Assembly: GCA_028023455.1 (NCBI GenBank) | Contig: JAQFVV010000001.1 | Location: forward strand, 27,334,426 to 27,398,425 | Reading direction: 5' to 3' | From: Epiperipatus broadwayi | Taxonomy: Eukaryota; Onychophora; Udeonychophora; Euonychophora; Peripatidae | Length of the DNA stretch: 64,000 nt | Shown: positions 46,401-52,290 of the stretch, in pieces | How the letters are laid out: each line of letters opens with the position of its first letter | Position numbering within the stretch: position 1 is the stretch's first letter | Notes under the pieces: model-generated | Databases searched by the model: none | What the model saw: the letters and a program-made list of their open reading frames with translations, nothing else | What the model was told of the DNA's origin: nothing | Translations under genes and position numbers: made by a program

Positions 46401-49395
46401 TTTTTTTCTTTTTATGAGTAACATTAATTAATGGTTTCCAAATTTTATGGATTACCACAGTAACTTGGCTTAAGGCTTTTTTGCCATTTTATATGAGCAG
46501 CATGCATGGTATGCTGCTTTAGATATATTTGTATTTCCTCTCTTGTTATGATTTTGTCTTCTAATTATTTTTTGATAGGTCAACTGATTCATTGATATGT
46601 CCTATTATCAGATGATATTTCAAACATAAAATTTCCTTTTTTCAGCATTTCAAGATTATGTTTATAGAGGTTAGGATTTTTTGCAATGTGATGTGATTTT
46701 GCAAAGCTATTTTGATTGCAGATTTATTTTGGTTTTGGTTCCTCTATTATCACTAGTATATGTAGATACACTGTAGTATCTATTATTAGTTTTTTTATTT
46801 ATTTATTTATTTAAATTTTTTTAAATAATAGTGATGGATAATCATTGAGATTTTGTACTATGTTATATATTTTTTCTTTTAAGTCACTAGGTTCTGACCA
46901 AAACATGTTTACTCTGTTTCACAGTAATAATAACACCATTTTAATATGTTTCAATTGTGATTGGATATATAGGCTTAAGTATTTTCCTGTATATATAGGC
47001 TTTTTATAAACCATAATTTTTTATTTTATGATGAAGGTGTTTCAAGAACATTTAAGAATGTCAGTTTATATTTTTGTTAGAATTTTATTGTGAATTTTAT
47101 TGAAAGAGATATGTTATTGGGGTGTATCCAGAATGTTTGTTATAGTACTTCCCCATGTATCATACAACAAATGTATCATCGATATAGTAAAACCAGAATT
47201 TTGGTGAAGATATAGTGGTATTTGGGACTGGTTTCAAATTCTTATATGTAAATGTTGCTGATCAGGAATGGCAGTGCAATCCATAGCTATTCTTTGATTT
47301 TATTGAAAGAATTCTGATATGTGTTGAAAGTATGTTATTGTTATGGAGAATGTTAAGAGTTCCACTACACTATCAATAAAGAGTTATTCTGGTGTGCAAG
47401 CTATTATCCTCATTTAATATTTTTCTTATAATAAACAATGCTTCATCACTTAATACATAAGTGAATAAACTCCACATAAAAGCTTAGTAATATATTAGTT
47501 ATTTCTATTTTCATATATTTGATTATTACCACAAATGAACCCCAAAAAGAAATCTTGACAAATTTTGACATAAGGAATTAGTAGAATTAAAAATAAATCT
47601 TAATGAAATATAGTCCTTATGGATTTTAGTTTTGATTTTCCCATGAGGGAATCTTATTGCAAGAACATCTAAGAATGCCAATTTTTGTTCTGTTATAATT
47701 CTGTTGGGAATTTAATTGAAAGAGATGTTATTAATTTGTGTCCAAAGTGTGTGCAATAGTGCTCAATCATGTGGCCATACAGTAAATATATCTAGAAAAA
47801 TCAAATGTTTGAGAGAAGTGGAACATTATTTGTGGCTGTGGTTTCAAGTTCTTCAATATAAATGTTGCTAAAAAGGGGGGACAATGATGAATCCATAGCT
47901 ATTTCATGATTTTATTGGGAGGATTCTGTATATTCATCCAATCATGACAGAAGCACAAAAAGAGTAATCATTCTATTATTCTGTTTGTTGAGAAACTAGT
48001 GACTTAGAAAAAAAGTCCAATGTGGAAAAGTGCATAACCATCACCTATCATTAGGGCAAAAACCCTCAAGTAAACAATAAAAGAAAAAACAATTATGGTG
48101 ACTATAAGATTTATCTGCAATCAAAATCACATTAAAACAGCTTTCCAAAACCATGTACATTATGAGGAATTCTAACATCTACAAAATGTAAATTTGAAAT
48201 GCTGAATAACGAACTTCATGAAATATCATGTGAATGTGGGACATACATTAGTGAAACCAGAAGATCTATTGAAAAGTGATTAAAAGAGCACAAAGTAGTC
48301 TTGCATTGGTGGTCGAGAGGTCAGCGCGACTGCCTTGCACTTGCAGGCAGTTGCCCGGGTTGCGGGTTCGCGTCTCGGCCGATGCTATGACATTTAAAAA
48401 AAAAAAAAAAAAGAGCACAAAGTAATGAATAAAGAAAAAATAACAGATGTTTCTAAATGGCAGACCATGTATGTATTACTGATCACATTTTTTGGTTGGA
48501 AAAAGACAGGAAGAATATTATACAGAGAAGAAAAAGTAAAAAGAAGAAAATGTAAAGAAGTTGCTTACATGACAATTACAAATAAGTGAATAAAATCAAA
48601 CTGATGTCATAGTACATAGTGTTTGGTAACCATACAATAAACTTGTTCTTAAGGAAAAAATGGAGAAATCAGAAGACATAGATAAGTAGATGAAATATCT
48701 ATTGACTGTTAACTTTTACAGAATACATAATTGGTTAGTGTTTCATCTTAAATTTATTATTTCACTGGTCTAGCCAACATACTTTGAAGAAGATAGGAGA
48801 GTAATATCACTCAAAATGTTGTATTATATATTTAGCTTTATATTATTATTATTAACAATTTATGTTATTTGAAAAGTATAAATAAAGTTTGAAATTTTTA
48901 AAAACTTTTAACAAATTAGATGATGAAAATAGTCTAACATATTGTAAATCCAGATGTAGGTTTTGAAAATTCTTAAATAATTATTCTCTACTTTTTTTTA
49001 AAGGATGTTTTATACATAAAATCAATTAAACTTAAGCATTTAGAAAACTTGTAATGTTTTCCAATTCTGATTTTATCTTGTTTTTAACTCTTTGAATTAA
49101 TCAAGCTTCATTTCTAAAAATTCACTGGCTCTTCTGAACAGAAGTCTGGAGATATGATCCATCAATTGATTGATCTTAATATCAAGAATCTAATGAGAAG
49201 ATTATACTTAAAGTTAGATTTATAGATACACATTGTACACATGCAAATTTTGTATAATATATACGTACATTTACACATATATATGGGCATATTATTTTAT
49301 TTTAGTTAAGGGCATTTGTAGTTCCAGTGAAGGATATTCGAAACATGAGTATTACATTCCCTATTCCAGATCTCCATCCGTGGTATTTATCAAAA
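1394..49395 (+). CDS. IDE: Insulin-degrading enzyme (IDE) gene, partial, six internal exons
   Basis: Zinc metalloprotease of family M16A (inverzincin, HxxEH class) that degrades insulin, amyloid-beta and other small peptides inside a closed two-half chamber, mainly in the cytosol. Joining 1394-1420, 17977-18080, 32025-32194, 41260-41382, 41466-41578 and 49306-49395 gives exactly 209 codons with no stop. All internal junctions are AG acceptor / GT donor, with codon phases 0, 2, 1, 1, 0, 0 that agree across every intron. The product matches about human residues 121-329, i.e. most of the N-terminal catalytic domain after the HxxEH motif. The third zinc ligand, Glu189 in human, is kept in exon 3 within REVNAVNSE. 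The first exons with the HxxEH helix and everything beyond residue ~329 must lie outside the window. Identity is very secure from runs such as [18 protein letters not shown] and [15 protein letters not shown]. Confidence 0.95.
1961..2338. repeat. Two-copy tandem duplication, 189-bp period
   Basis: 1961-2149 and 2150-2338 align along their length. Both start with gaatttctagagatttattc and share ggagaagacccttgaaaa and aattgtattttgttagtaat at the same offset. The copies differ at many sites, so the duplication is not recent. Origin unknown. Confidence 0.88.
2343..2426. repeat. Short tandem repeat, ~42-bp unit, at the element boundary
   Basis: Two copies of tatatatgcctttttt-gatctaatatatatata sit directly left of the LTR element. 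The AT-microsatellite tail may be the original insertion target. Confidence 0.65.
2427..3943 (-). repeat. Left (3') LTR of a Ty3/gypsy-like retrotransposon
   Basis: Direct repeat of 11570-12981, same orientation, diverged but alignable end to end, with shared blocks such as gttaaccatttttaatttta and ttcagcaaaatcttcaaatt. The homology breaks sharply at about 2427 and 3943. It is 1517 bp long; after removing a 104-bp SINE insertion it is ~1413 bp, nearly the same as the other copy (1412 bp). A run of six C lies directly outside its right end (a G-run polypurine tract on the minus strand), supporting minus orientation. Termini are not the usual TG..CA, so the exact ends are uncertain by a few bases. 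A 93-codon open frame at 3330-3611 (minus) lies inside, but the other LTR has a frame-breaking indel there. Confidence 0.75.
3638..3726 (-). mobile_element. tRNA-derived SINE, minus orientation, in the left LTR
   Basis: On the minus strand it reads ggtggccaagtggttagcc (box A-like), an anticodon-arm-like hairpin ctgccttacaagcag, then ggttcacttcc (box B), then a short A-rich tail. It is flanked by a 15-bp duplication, aacttgctctttttt (3623-3637) and aacttattctttttt (3727-3741). The other LTR has the empty site at about 12770-12785, which confirms the insertion and its limits. Same family as the copies at 19976 and 48298. Confidence 0.88.
3944..3955 (-). promoter_or_regulatory. Candidate polypurine tract of the LTR element
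   Basis: On the minus strand aaacgtgggggg directly precedes the left LTR start tattgcaac, where plus-strand priming of an LTR element takes place. Confidence 0.6.
4054..4172 (+). repeat. Left terminal inverted repeat of the nested element
   Basis: Starts ttaataatatgc and ends ccataatcatag. Inverted copy at 7515-7633 with few mismatches; shared core gaaacttttctatataataa and agcgctttcagagttttgtt. Confidence 0.88.
4179..4293 (+). repeat. Left inner inverted repeat flanking the endonuclease remnant
   Basis: 115 bp from tagattattaatgtcatta to gatatcactggtg, inverted at 4828-4942 with about ten differences. It begins only 7 bp after the outer TIR, so the left arm carries two repeat modules in tandem. 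Confidence 0.88.
4322..4810 (+). pseudogene. Penelope-like retroelement: post-RT and GIY-YIG endonuclease remnant
   Basis: Penelope-like elements code for one protein with a telomerase-like reverse transcriptase followed by a GIY-YIG nuclease. Here only the C-terminal third is seen, in at least two frames. 4322-4507 resembles the post-RT linker: a [10 protein letters not shown] helix, then [11 protein letters not shown] matching the family's vPYi.g...k block. After a frame break, 4604-4810 carries [14 protein letters not shown], the degenerate C...YIGeT.RqL core of the nuclease. It also has an H....NHKF segment like the family's S.v.eH....H.f. A stop at 4505-4507 and a frame change make it non-functional. 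Assignment rests on motif order, not on an alignment. Confidence 0.68.
4828..4942 (-). repeat. Right inner inverted repeat
   Basis: Reverse complement of 4179-4293. Together they bracket the 4322-4810 endonuclease remnant symmetrically (about 30 bp on the left, 20 bp on the right). Confidence 0.88.
4943..7514. other. Interior of the nested element, no gene recognised
   Basis: Slightly less AT-rich than its surroundings, most clearly at 5780-6020 and 6560-6960. A ~45-bp block (attttccgatactgttat ... gaaatacatttattt) appears twice, at 5355-5400 and 5462-5506. Stops are frequent in all frames. I recognise no protein or RNA family. Confidence 0.5.
7515..7633 (-). repeat. Right terminal inverted repeat of the nested element
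   Basis: Reverse complement of 4054-4172. The two arms would form a long stem spanning the whole 3.6-kb element. Confidence 0.88.
7694..8620 (-). pseudogene. Integrase domain remnant with GPY/F module
   Basis: 8292-8609 codes for the zinc-finger tail (CETYEKTK) and the start of the DDE core: [11 protein letters not shown] carries the first Asp, then [13 protein letters not shown]. The other core residues fall in broken frames. Further left VGDQVWVRN matches the C-terminal SH3-like strand of gypsy integrases. [16 protein letters not shown] (~7749-7795) is a GPY/F domain. Clear family assignment, clearly broken. Confidence 0.87.
8350..8967. repeat. Tandem duplication of part of the integrase region (~310 bp x 2)
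   Basis: 8350-8662 and 8664-8967 align throughout. Both begin gggtatgcggttac and end ctaattaatc. The right copy lacks several short stretches and cannot be translated as one frame. The duplication is within the dead element. Confidence 0.9.
9157..9304. repeat. Near-perfect 74-bp tandem duplication
   Basis: 9157-9230 and 9231-9304 share ctcctttaattgtctcaag through gctataatgacatc almost without mismatch, so it is much younger than the 310-bp duplication nearby. It lies at the break in the RNase H frame. Confidence 0.9.
9310..10200 (-). pseudogene. Reverse transcriptase and RNase H start, broken
   Basis: Minus strand. KLFSTLDL (RT motif A region) is near 10010-10050. [14 protein letters not shown] (~9905-9950) corresponds to the usual FxxxPFGLxNAPA. 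YVNKVIIMS (~9827-9853) sits at the active-site YVDD position. [12 protein letters not shown] follows as the thumb. [16 protein letters not shown] (~9530-9580) is the RT-RNase H connection. QADNSGYG (~9350-9375) is a decayed TDASxxGxG, the first acidic RNase H motif. Most of RNase H is missing. Confidence 0.85.
10690..10870 (-). pseudogene. Retropepsin remnant
   Basis: [13 protein letters not shown] (~10764-10806, minus) has the D-S-G active-site triad of aspartic retropepsins, followed by a plausible flap segment. Its position just upstream of RT (minus sense) fits gypsy order. About 680 bp lie between it and the candidate primer-binding site; I cannot recognise gag there. Confidence 0.75.
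11547..11564 (-). promoter_or_regulatory. Candidate primer-binding site of the LTR element
   Basis: On the minus strand it reads tggctgcccaaacgatgg, five bases inside the right LTR. It starts with TGG (complement of tRNA CCA), as a primer-binding site should. The primer tRNA was not identified. Confidence 0.55.
11570..12981 (-). repeat. Right (5') LTR of the Ty3/gypsy-like retrotransposon
   Basis: Direct repeat of 2427-3943. It lacks the SINE: attatttaacttg runs straight into the T-run and aaatgaag at ~12765-12790. The outer end ttgcaata abuts an AT microsatellite, as does the other outer end of the element, so target duplications cannot be told apart from low complexity. Confidence 0.75.
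14112..15545. repeat. Fold-back array of five related ~300-bp units
   Basis: Units at about 14112-14412 and 14441-14735 run one way. Units at about 14770-15060 and 15091-15350, and a partial one at 15395-15545, run the other way. Shared landmarks include aatctgttgtcaaggcaat (inverted as ttgccttgataacagattg), an aatgctgacat / atgtcagcattctt block and aactttgg / ccaaagtt ends. The whole array can fold into a ~600-bp imperfect stem. No coding capacity, so it is probably a non-autonomous, fold-back or MITE-derived array. Confidence 0.85.
17977..18080 (+). CDS. IDE: IDE exon b
   Basis: 104-nt exon, acceptor tttcag and donor gtaggc. It starts in phase 0 and ends after two bases of an Arg codon completed in the next exon. 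It encodes [20 protein letters not shown] followed by YFDV and the LKGALD segment, matching about human residues 130-163. This strand-helix region lines the catalytic chamber (SSNAxT and YYFDV are family hallmarks). A 16.6-kb intron packed with retroelements separates it from the microexon. Confidence 0.96.
18535..19301. mobile_element. Non-autonomous element with ~220-bp terminal inverted repeats
   Basis: Inverted arms 18535-18752 and 19081-19301 match closely (aaatgtaataagtgcgctta against aaatgtaataaatgcactta, and a long gaagaaatttaaatttattt block). A 328-bp spacer lies between and is less AT-rich. It holds an 85-codon open frame (18758-19015) with no recognisable features. tctagttgt occurs at 18523-18531 and again at 19338-19346. 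It may be the target duplication, but the right copy lies 36 bp beyond the arm. Confidence 0.82.
19976..20070 (+). mobile_element. tRNA-derived SINE, plus orientation
   Basis: ggtggctgagtgattagca (box A-like), an anticodon-arm-like hairpin gctgccttccaagcagc, a decayed box B (gggtttgcttcccg), then cacatttgacatatg and an A-tail. Perfect 12-bp target duplication aagtgaagaagt at 19964-19975 and 20071-20082. Same family as 3638-3726 (minus) and 48298-48410. Confidence 0.88.
21062..21232. repeat. 170-bp near-palindromic hairpin, MITE-like
   Basis: Arms tgtatatgttgaattaaata (21070 on) and atttaattcaacatataca (to ~21226) enclose a second pair, ttattattctaa / ttattagaataac, and a central palindrome atccatgtctgtttacatggat (21138-21159). 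It looks like a small fold-back element. No clear target duplication. Confidence 0.75.
21650..23790 (-). pseudogene. 5'-truncated APE-type LINE (non-LTR retrotransposon) #1
   Basis: Read right to left. The end of an AP-endonuclease domain with PDADIN..HNFV (counterpart of the catalytic aDI.SDHn.V) is near 23720-23760. A lysine-rich linker follows. The reverse transcriptase at 22524-22904 has the [33 protein letters not shown] and [10 protein letters not shown] motifs. A decayed polymerase box with MVLIAE sits near 22340, then GFRYLSN. The C-terminal [11 protein letters not shown] segment near 21785 is the family's GR.R....DDI motif before the 3' end. Frameshifts and stops break it. Starting mid-endonuclease, it is a typical 5'-truncated copy. 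I do not assign a clade. Confidence 0.87.
25220..25480 (+). pseudogene. RNase H domain of gypsy element 2, longest open segment
   Basis: 86 codons with [13 protein letters not shown] (first catalytic Asp), [20 protein letters not shown] (second acidic residue in the E of REAL) and FHDYLYGTS. The frame closes where the third acidic motif would begin. Confidence 0.88.
25872..26467 (+). pseudogene. Integrase remnant of gypsy element 2
   Basis: 25872-26141 has the HHCC finger (H..YAG..., CWHCKVNQ), WWPTLDMDI and the first core Asp in LHVDQAGPW. 26273-26467 has [18 protein letters not shown] with the final Glu region altered. A frameshift and a stop separate the two. Confidence 0.88.
26889..26902 (+). 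promoter_or_regulatory. Polypurine tract of gypsy element 2
   Basis: gccagggggaggga lies 13 bp after the pol stop and abuts the LTR start tgttatgg. Confidence 0.8.
26903..27470 (+). repeat. 3' LTR of gypsy element 2
   Basis: Begins tgttatgg after the polypurine tract. It contains a TATA box (ggctataaataatc, ~27087-27100) and downstream a polyadenylation-type aataaa near 27390. The right end is placed at about 27470 (after accaaacacaata) without a second LTR to check it. An open frame at 27042-27239 is incidental. Confidence 0.68.
32025..32194 (+). CDS. IDE: IDE exon c, with zinc-ligand Glu
   Basis: 170-nt exon, acceptor tttaaag, donor gtaaga. The first base completes the Arg codon split from exon b and the last base starts a Gly codon. 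It encodes [10 protein letters not shown], then REVNAVNSE and a [12 protein letters not shown] segment. The Glu at 32098-32100 aligns with human Glu189, the third zinc ligand. The Glu at 32077-32079 aligns with human Glu182, the other conserved acidic residue of this helix. An open frame runs past the donor to 32286, but that tail (polylysine and low-complexity residues) is intron read-through. Confidence 0.97.
35930..38590 (-). pseudogene. APE-type LINE #2, broken, nearly full endonuclease-RT
   Basis: Minus strand. The endonuclease starts near 38560 (LTVNIRSF for the usual FNVRTL). It continues in 38344-38535: INVAVLSET, then the [10 protein letters not shown] segment, then a frame break. 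[13 protein letters not shown] (~37910-37960) is the second endonuclease half. Motifs [17 protein letters not shown] and [13 protein letters not shown] (~36860-37010) and QCVLAP-like residues (~36720) are the RT core. [11 protein letters not shown] (~36390-36420) and [18 protein letters not shown] (35943-35996) are the C-terminal part. Many stops. It is a different family from LINE #1 by its motif wording and covers more of the endonuclease. Confidence 0.87.
39577..40242. mobile_element. MITE array: one half-copy plus one palindromic copy
   Basis: A unit tagtgatattagcgattaag ... cagacacaagatatagtttt ... occurs at 39577-39745, again at 39905-40065, and inverted at 40070-40220. The last two form a ~375-bp palindrome (39866-40242) whose ends read aatgagatat and atatctcatt. 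The full 39577-40242 block is flanked by a perfect 13-bp repeat ttgtactttttaa (39564-39576 and 40243-40255), as if it had moved as one unit. Confidence 0.82.
41260..41382 (+). CDS. IDE: IDE exon d
   Basis: 123-nt exon, acceptor ataattag, donor gtatgg. It begins with two bases completing the Gly codon and ends with the first base of a Glu codon. It encodes [20 protein letters not shown] and then [20 protein letters not shown], matching about human residues 222-261. The FH..YYS.N.M pattern is typical of M16 proteases. It is followed by the only short intron in the window. Confidence 0.96.
41383..41465 (+). other. IDE: Short 83-bp IDE intron
   Basis: GT...AG intron, very AT-rich, the only compact intron in the window; every other one is at least 7.7 kb. 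Confidence 0.93.
41466..41578 (+). CDS. IDE: IDE exon e
   Basis: 113-nt exon after an 83-bp intron, acceptor ttttgaag, donor gtaaat. It completes a Glu codon and ends in phase 0. It encodes [20 protein letters not shown], then [18 protein letters not shown], matching about human residues 262-299. The ESLD.L...V..LFS.V.NKN pattern is a clear IDE match. Confidence 0.96.
42183..42390. mobile_element. Partial MITE copy, same family as the next two
   Basis: Carries one terminus (aaattctctatgcagtagta) and internal blocks (attcttatctagtgc, ggctagtttctagcttttgg) shared with the copy at 42614, but no matching far terminus. Confidence 0.6.
42614..42915. mobile_element. MITE with inverted termini
   Basis: Left end taaactctctatacagtagtgccactgag and right end ggcattactgtatggagagtttgtta are inverted copies. 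The arms extend inwards through agtaatcaatggatgc and the reverse gcatccattgatg, then ctatctagtgcctactc and gaataggcactagata. Total ~300 bp, non-coding. Confidence 0.83.
43408..43574. mobile_element. Short MITE copy with long inverted termini
   Basis: Arms aaaacaggcaaaactctcc ... gccactcagtgcaagcc and ggcttgcactgagtggc ... gagagtttgacctgttttt pair over ~65 bp each and leave a small loop. It is an internally deleted version of the 42614 element. Confidence 0.85.
46380..47420 (-). pseudogene. Penelope-like retroelement, RT core and post-RT segment, minus strand
   Basis: Minus strand: [12 protein letters not shown] (near 47175-47210), with the RT active-site YxDD written YIDD, then a [13 protein letters not shown] block and LTFLNVLE (the family's lpFLDvlv), then IYTGKYLSL (~46970-47000). 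A helix region [18 protein letters not shown] follows near 46810-46870. This order fits Penelope-like elements rather than LINEs. Frames switch repeatedly, so it is dead. Confidence 0.72.
47620..47965 (-). pseudogene. Second copy of the Penelope-like RT segment
   Basis: Same orientation as 47000-47340 and alignable with it (caagaacatctaagaatgcc against caagaacatttaagaatgtc; aatccatagctatt in both). It encodes FLDVLAIR in place of FLNVLE. It is a diverged duplicate or separate insertion. Confidence 0.72.
48060..48600 (+). pseudogene. Penelope-like GIY-YIG endonuclease segment, plus strand, split by a SINE
   Basis: Before the [24 protein letters not shown] then SIEK and an LKEHK after a stop. 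This is the C.CG..YIGeT.RsI..RlkEHk core of the nuclease, with YISET for YIGET. After the [23 protein letters not shown], the family's KILY.EE...RR..KEA.yI tail. 48105-48230 is an inverted homologue of 46640-46750, so a plus-strand copy faces the minus-strand copies. Confidence 0.78.
48298..48410 (+). mobile_element. tRNA-derived SINE inserted in the endonuclease segment
   Basis: ggtggtcgagaggtcagcg (box A-like), a hairpin around cctgcaagtgcaagg on the complementary strand, an intact box B ggttcgcgtctc, the same tail as the 3638 copy (gatgctatgacattt), then an A17 tail. Perfect 14-bp target duplication aagagcacaaagta at 48284-48297 and 48411-48424. It is the best preserved and GC-richest of the three copies. 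Confidence 0.93.
49306..49395 (+). CDS. IDE: IDE exon f, last one visible
   Basis: 90-nt exon, acceptor ttattttag, donor gtaagt, phase 0 at both ends. It encodes [20 protein letters not shown] and then [10 protein letters not shown], matching about human residues 300-329; VPIKDIRNL and FPIPDL are conserved in IDE. The next segment expected in this family, with the GHEGPGSLLSELK motif, is not found in the remaining 14.6 kb. Confidence 0.95.
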
Positions 49396-49874
49396 GTAAG
49401 TATAAAGAAATTAATTATTTCAATTTTTTTATTTTAAAAACATTTTTATTATTATATAAATCTCAGTCAATGTGTAATATATATATTGAAAAGTGCTCTT
49501 TATAGAATTATTTGAATAAAGATTTTAAATTTACACATTAGCAAACTTTGGAAATTGTAATCTATGAACAACATCTCTGGATCAATTTTTAGGTTTGTTA
49601 CCAGTGCCAGATCTTTCTACATATTGATCCAATTTAGAAGTTGCTAAAAATATTTATATACAAAATAGATGTAAGTTATTTTAAAATGTGAAGTTTAATT
49701 TATTATAAGATTATTTTAACATTATGTTTTTATAGAAATGCTCTCTGCAGAACAATTTTTAAATTAAATATTTTTTGCATCTTCTGGTTGAATTATATTA
49801 TGTTAGAAAAAAACCTTGAAATGCTGAAGAAGAGTAGGACTCAGAAAGTAATTTATTACGTCTTACTTTTTCCT

Positions 49875-49950
49875 AGTTTTCATTAAATGGGATTTGAACC
49901 CAGACTTTCAAGCTCCTTCAGTCATTCACTCTACTTAATATAACCAATAC
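49875..49950 (-). repeat. Possible tRNA-derived SINE fragment of another family
   Basis: On the minus strand tgggttcaaatccca forms a perfect T-arm with box B, preceded by a weak box A (ttaagtagagtgaatga). There is no acceptor stem, so it is not a working tRNA. No A-tail or target duplication was seen. Confidence 0.4.
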
Positions 49951-52101
49951 ATATAACCTCGTACATGTGAAAAAGATAACTTTAATATATATATTTCTTG
50001 CTGAACCAGCACTCATCAGTTGGTCGGGCTTATCATCTCCCACACAAATATATAATCACTGCTCGATTTTATATTAAGATAGCAAATCTACAAACTTGAT
50101 AATGAACAGGCTTTAATTCTCTCCACTCTCCGACTCTTCAGCCATCCATATCATTCAAAATCTGATGATGGAATGCTTAAAGCCCTTGTTGATGCCAGTA
50201 TTTTTGTATACCCTTGTTGACCTTTAGTCACTCTGATCCCTCATATGTAGGACCATGTCCATTTAAATACACAGAAGAGGGATGGGCAGAATACAGGCCG
50301 AATATGTTATATTTAAATAGTAGTATGCTTATATTAAGGAATTTATTTGGTTTGTGAGAACACTTTTTAATAATATGCTACAATACTTCTTTATTGCTTT
50401 CATATTATTTTATATATATTGTAAATAATTTCATTAATAATAATGGGAGTATTAAAATAATTTTTTAATAGATTTATTTATGTTGCCAGAATATACTTAG
50501 TTTATTAACAAAAAATAACAGATGCAAGCAATTATAGTTGAAAATAAAGCAACTTAAATCTCTTTAGCTACAAATATTTATAGTAACTTGTGGGTTAAGT
50601 TAGTGAATTGAAACATTGATACTCTTGAAAATAAATGGAGCATAGATAGCAATAGGTCTTAATTTGTTTGATTTTACAATTTTAGAGGTTTGCTAATGTG
50701 TAAATTTAAAATGTTATTTTTTCTACAGAAATTATTTTTCAATATTAAGATTATAATTCTTTTGGAAAATTATTATAACAGAAAGTATATACGCACTGTG
50801 AGAATTCAGTTCATAAAAAAACTTCTTTTTTTTTTTTTTAAAAGAGAACTGGAAAAACGACACCATATTACTTTATTGGAATTTAACAAATGTTATATAT
50901 TTTCTGATTATCATTAAAATCTATCAATTCAATGAAAATGATGGTTGTTAAGTTTTTACTTTTTTTTTTACCACAAAGCTTAAGGATTTATTTTCTTTTG
51001 ATTATTTTGTTAAATTTGTTTATGTCTATTAATTGATTTATTAACAAGCATGTTTTATGATTCCTAAAGAGTTTATTCATTAGTGAAGTCATAAATATTT
51101 TTGACCAATATTTTTTCTTTGAGATTAATAAAAGATTTAAAGATCTTAAAATCTTATTAATGGAAAGCAAATTGTATATAATTCTAAGACAATTAAGATA
51201 TATATCTATAGCAAAAATTGTCAAGAATCCTGCTTTCATGAGGGTGATGTAAGTAATAAATCAAAGGTCACTATAATTAATTAATTAATTTGCATTATCA
51301 AAAACATCAAGTTTAAAATACAAATTAAGACAAACAGATCTTTCTCTAAAATGCTAAATCATCTGCAATTAGTTTCTAAACTTTTATGGTGCAATGTTTC
51401 TGCTGATATTATAATAATAAACAATTGATGGTTATCCTATTATAGATTAATGTATCTGTTATTAGTTAATTAATTTAAACTATTGGTAGTATGTTATCTT
51501 ATTTAGCAGTATTGACTAAATTGTACTTTATTAATACTTTCATATTTCAAACCTTATTTTTCTTGCAAAAATTGGTGGATTTAGATGTTCATTAGAAGAT
51601 AAGTACAAACTTGTTAAAATCATGTTTAAAAATTTGAAGATGAAGATATGTATTATTTTATGAATGACTTATCTGATAACGCAGAACATGATCCCATATA
51701 TCATGTCTTATTTTAAAAGATATGATGGCTTTAATGAATAAAGTTTTGGAAATAAAAAAGCTCTGATTGCTGTACTTTTTGCCACATTCCCATTTAATTA
51801 TGTGATTTTTGACTTAGGAAAAGTTTGATTTTTTTTGATTAATGAAAAACATAATCATCACATCCATCTTAATTAAATGAAGGATATTTCTATATTTTAG
51901 TTATAATAAACTGGGCACATTGCTTTATAATGCTTTATAAATGGTCTGTTTAACAAATTTAATCAAGTTAAAATTATTTAGATCTTGATTACCATTACTT
52001 AAATAGTAGATGCATAACAACTGGTGCATATTTTTATACTTTAAACATGTAGTTTGTGGACATTGGAAAATATATGACGTATCTTCAGTTAAAGTTTTCT
52101 G

Positions 52102-52290
52102 TTAAAGTATTGTAGGATTGTAGCATATAATTAGAAAGAAAATGAATAGCTGAAAGAATTGAAATTATCATATATGTAAAATACCTTCAATCAGATATTT
52201 GAAATCTTTTAATATAGAAATATAGAATTGTAGGACATTATTAGAAAGAGAATGACTGGTTAAAAAGACAAAAGTTGTCATGCATCTGCT
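52102..52290. repeat. Two-copy tandem duplication, ~120 bp
   Basis: attgtaggattgtagcatataattagaaagaaaatga (52112 on) recurs as aattgtaggacattattagaaagagaatga (52228 on), each followed by a gaa-ttgtcat block. Diverged; no function seen. Confidence 0.6.

Larger units (their letters stand above)
41579..49305 (+). other. IDE: IDE intron of 7.7 kb
   Basis: Between exons e and f. It holds MITEs at 42.2-43.6 kb and a Penelope-like cluster at 46.4-48.6 kb. 43.6-46.3 kb shows nothing I can assign; it includes a short TAA microsatellite at 45547-45571. Confidence 0.85.

Noticed and set aside
49875-49950. A functional tRNA gene
   Set aside because: The T-arm is good, but acceptor and anticodon stems do not form; kept only as a weak SINE fragment.
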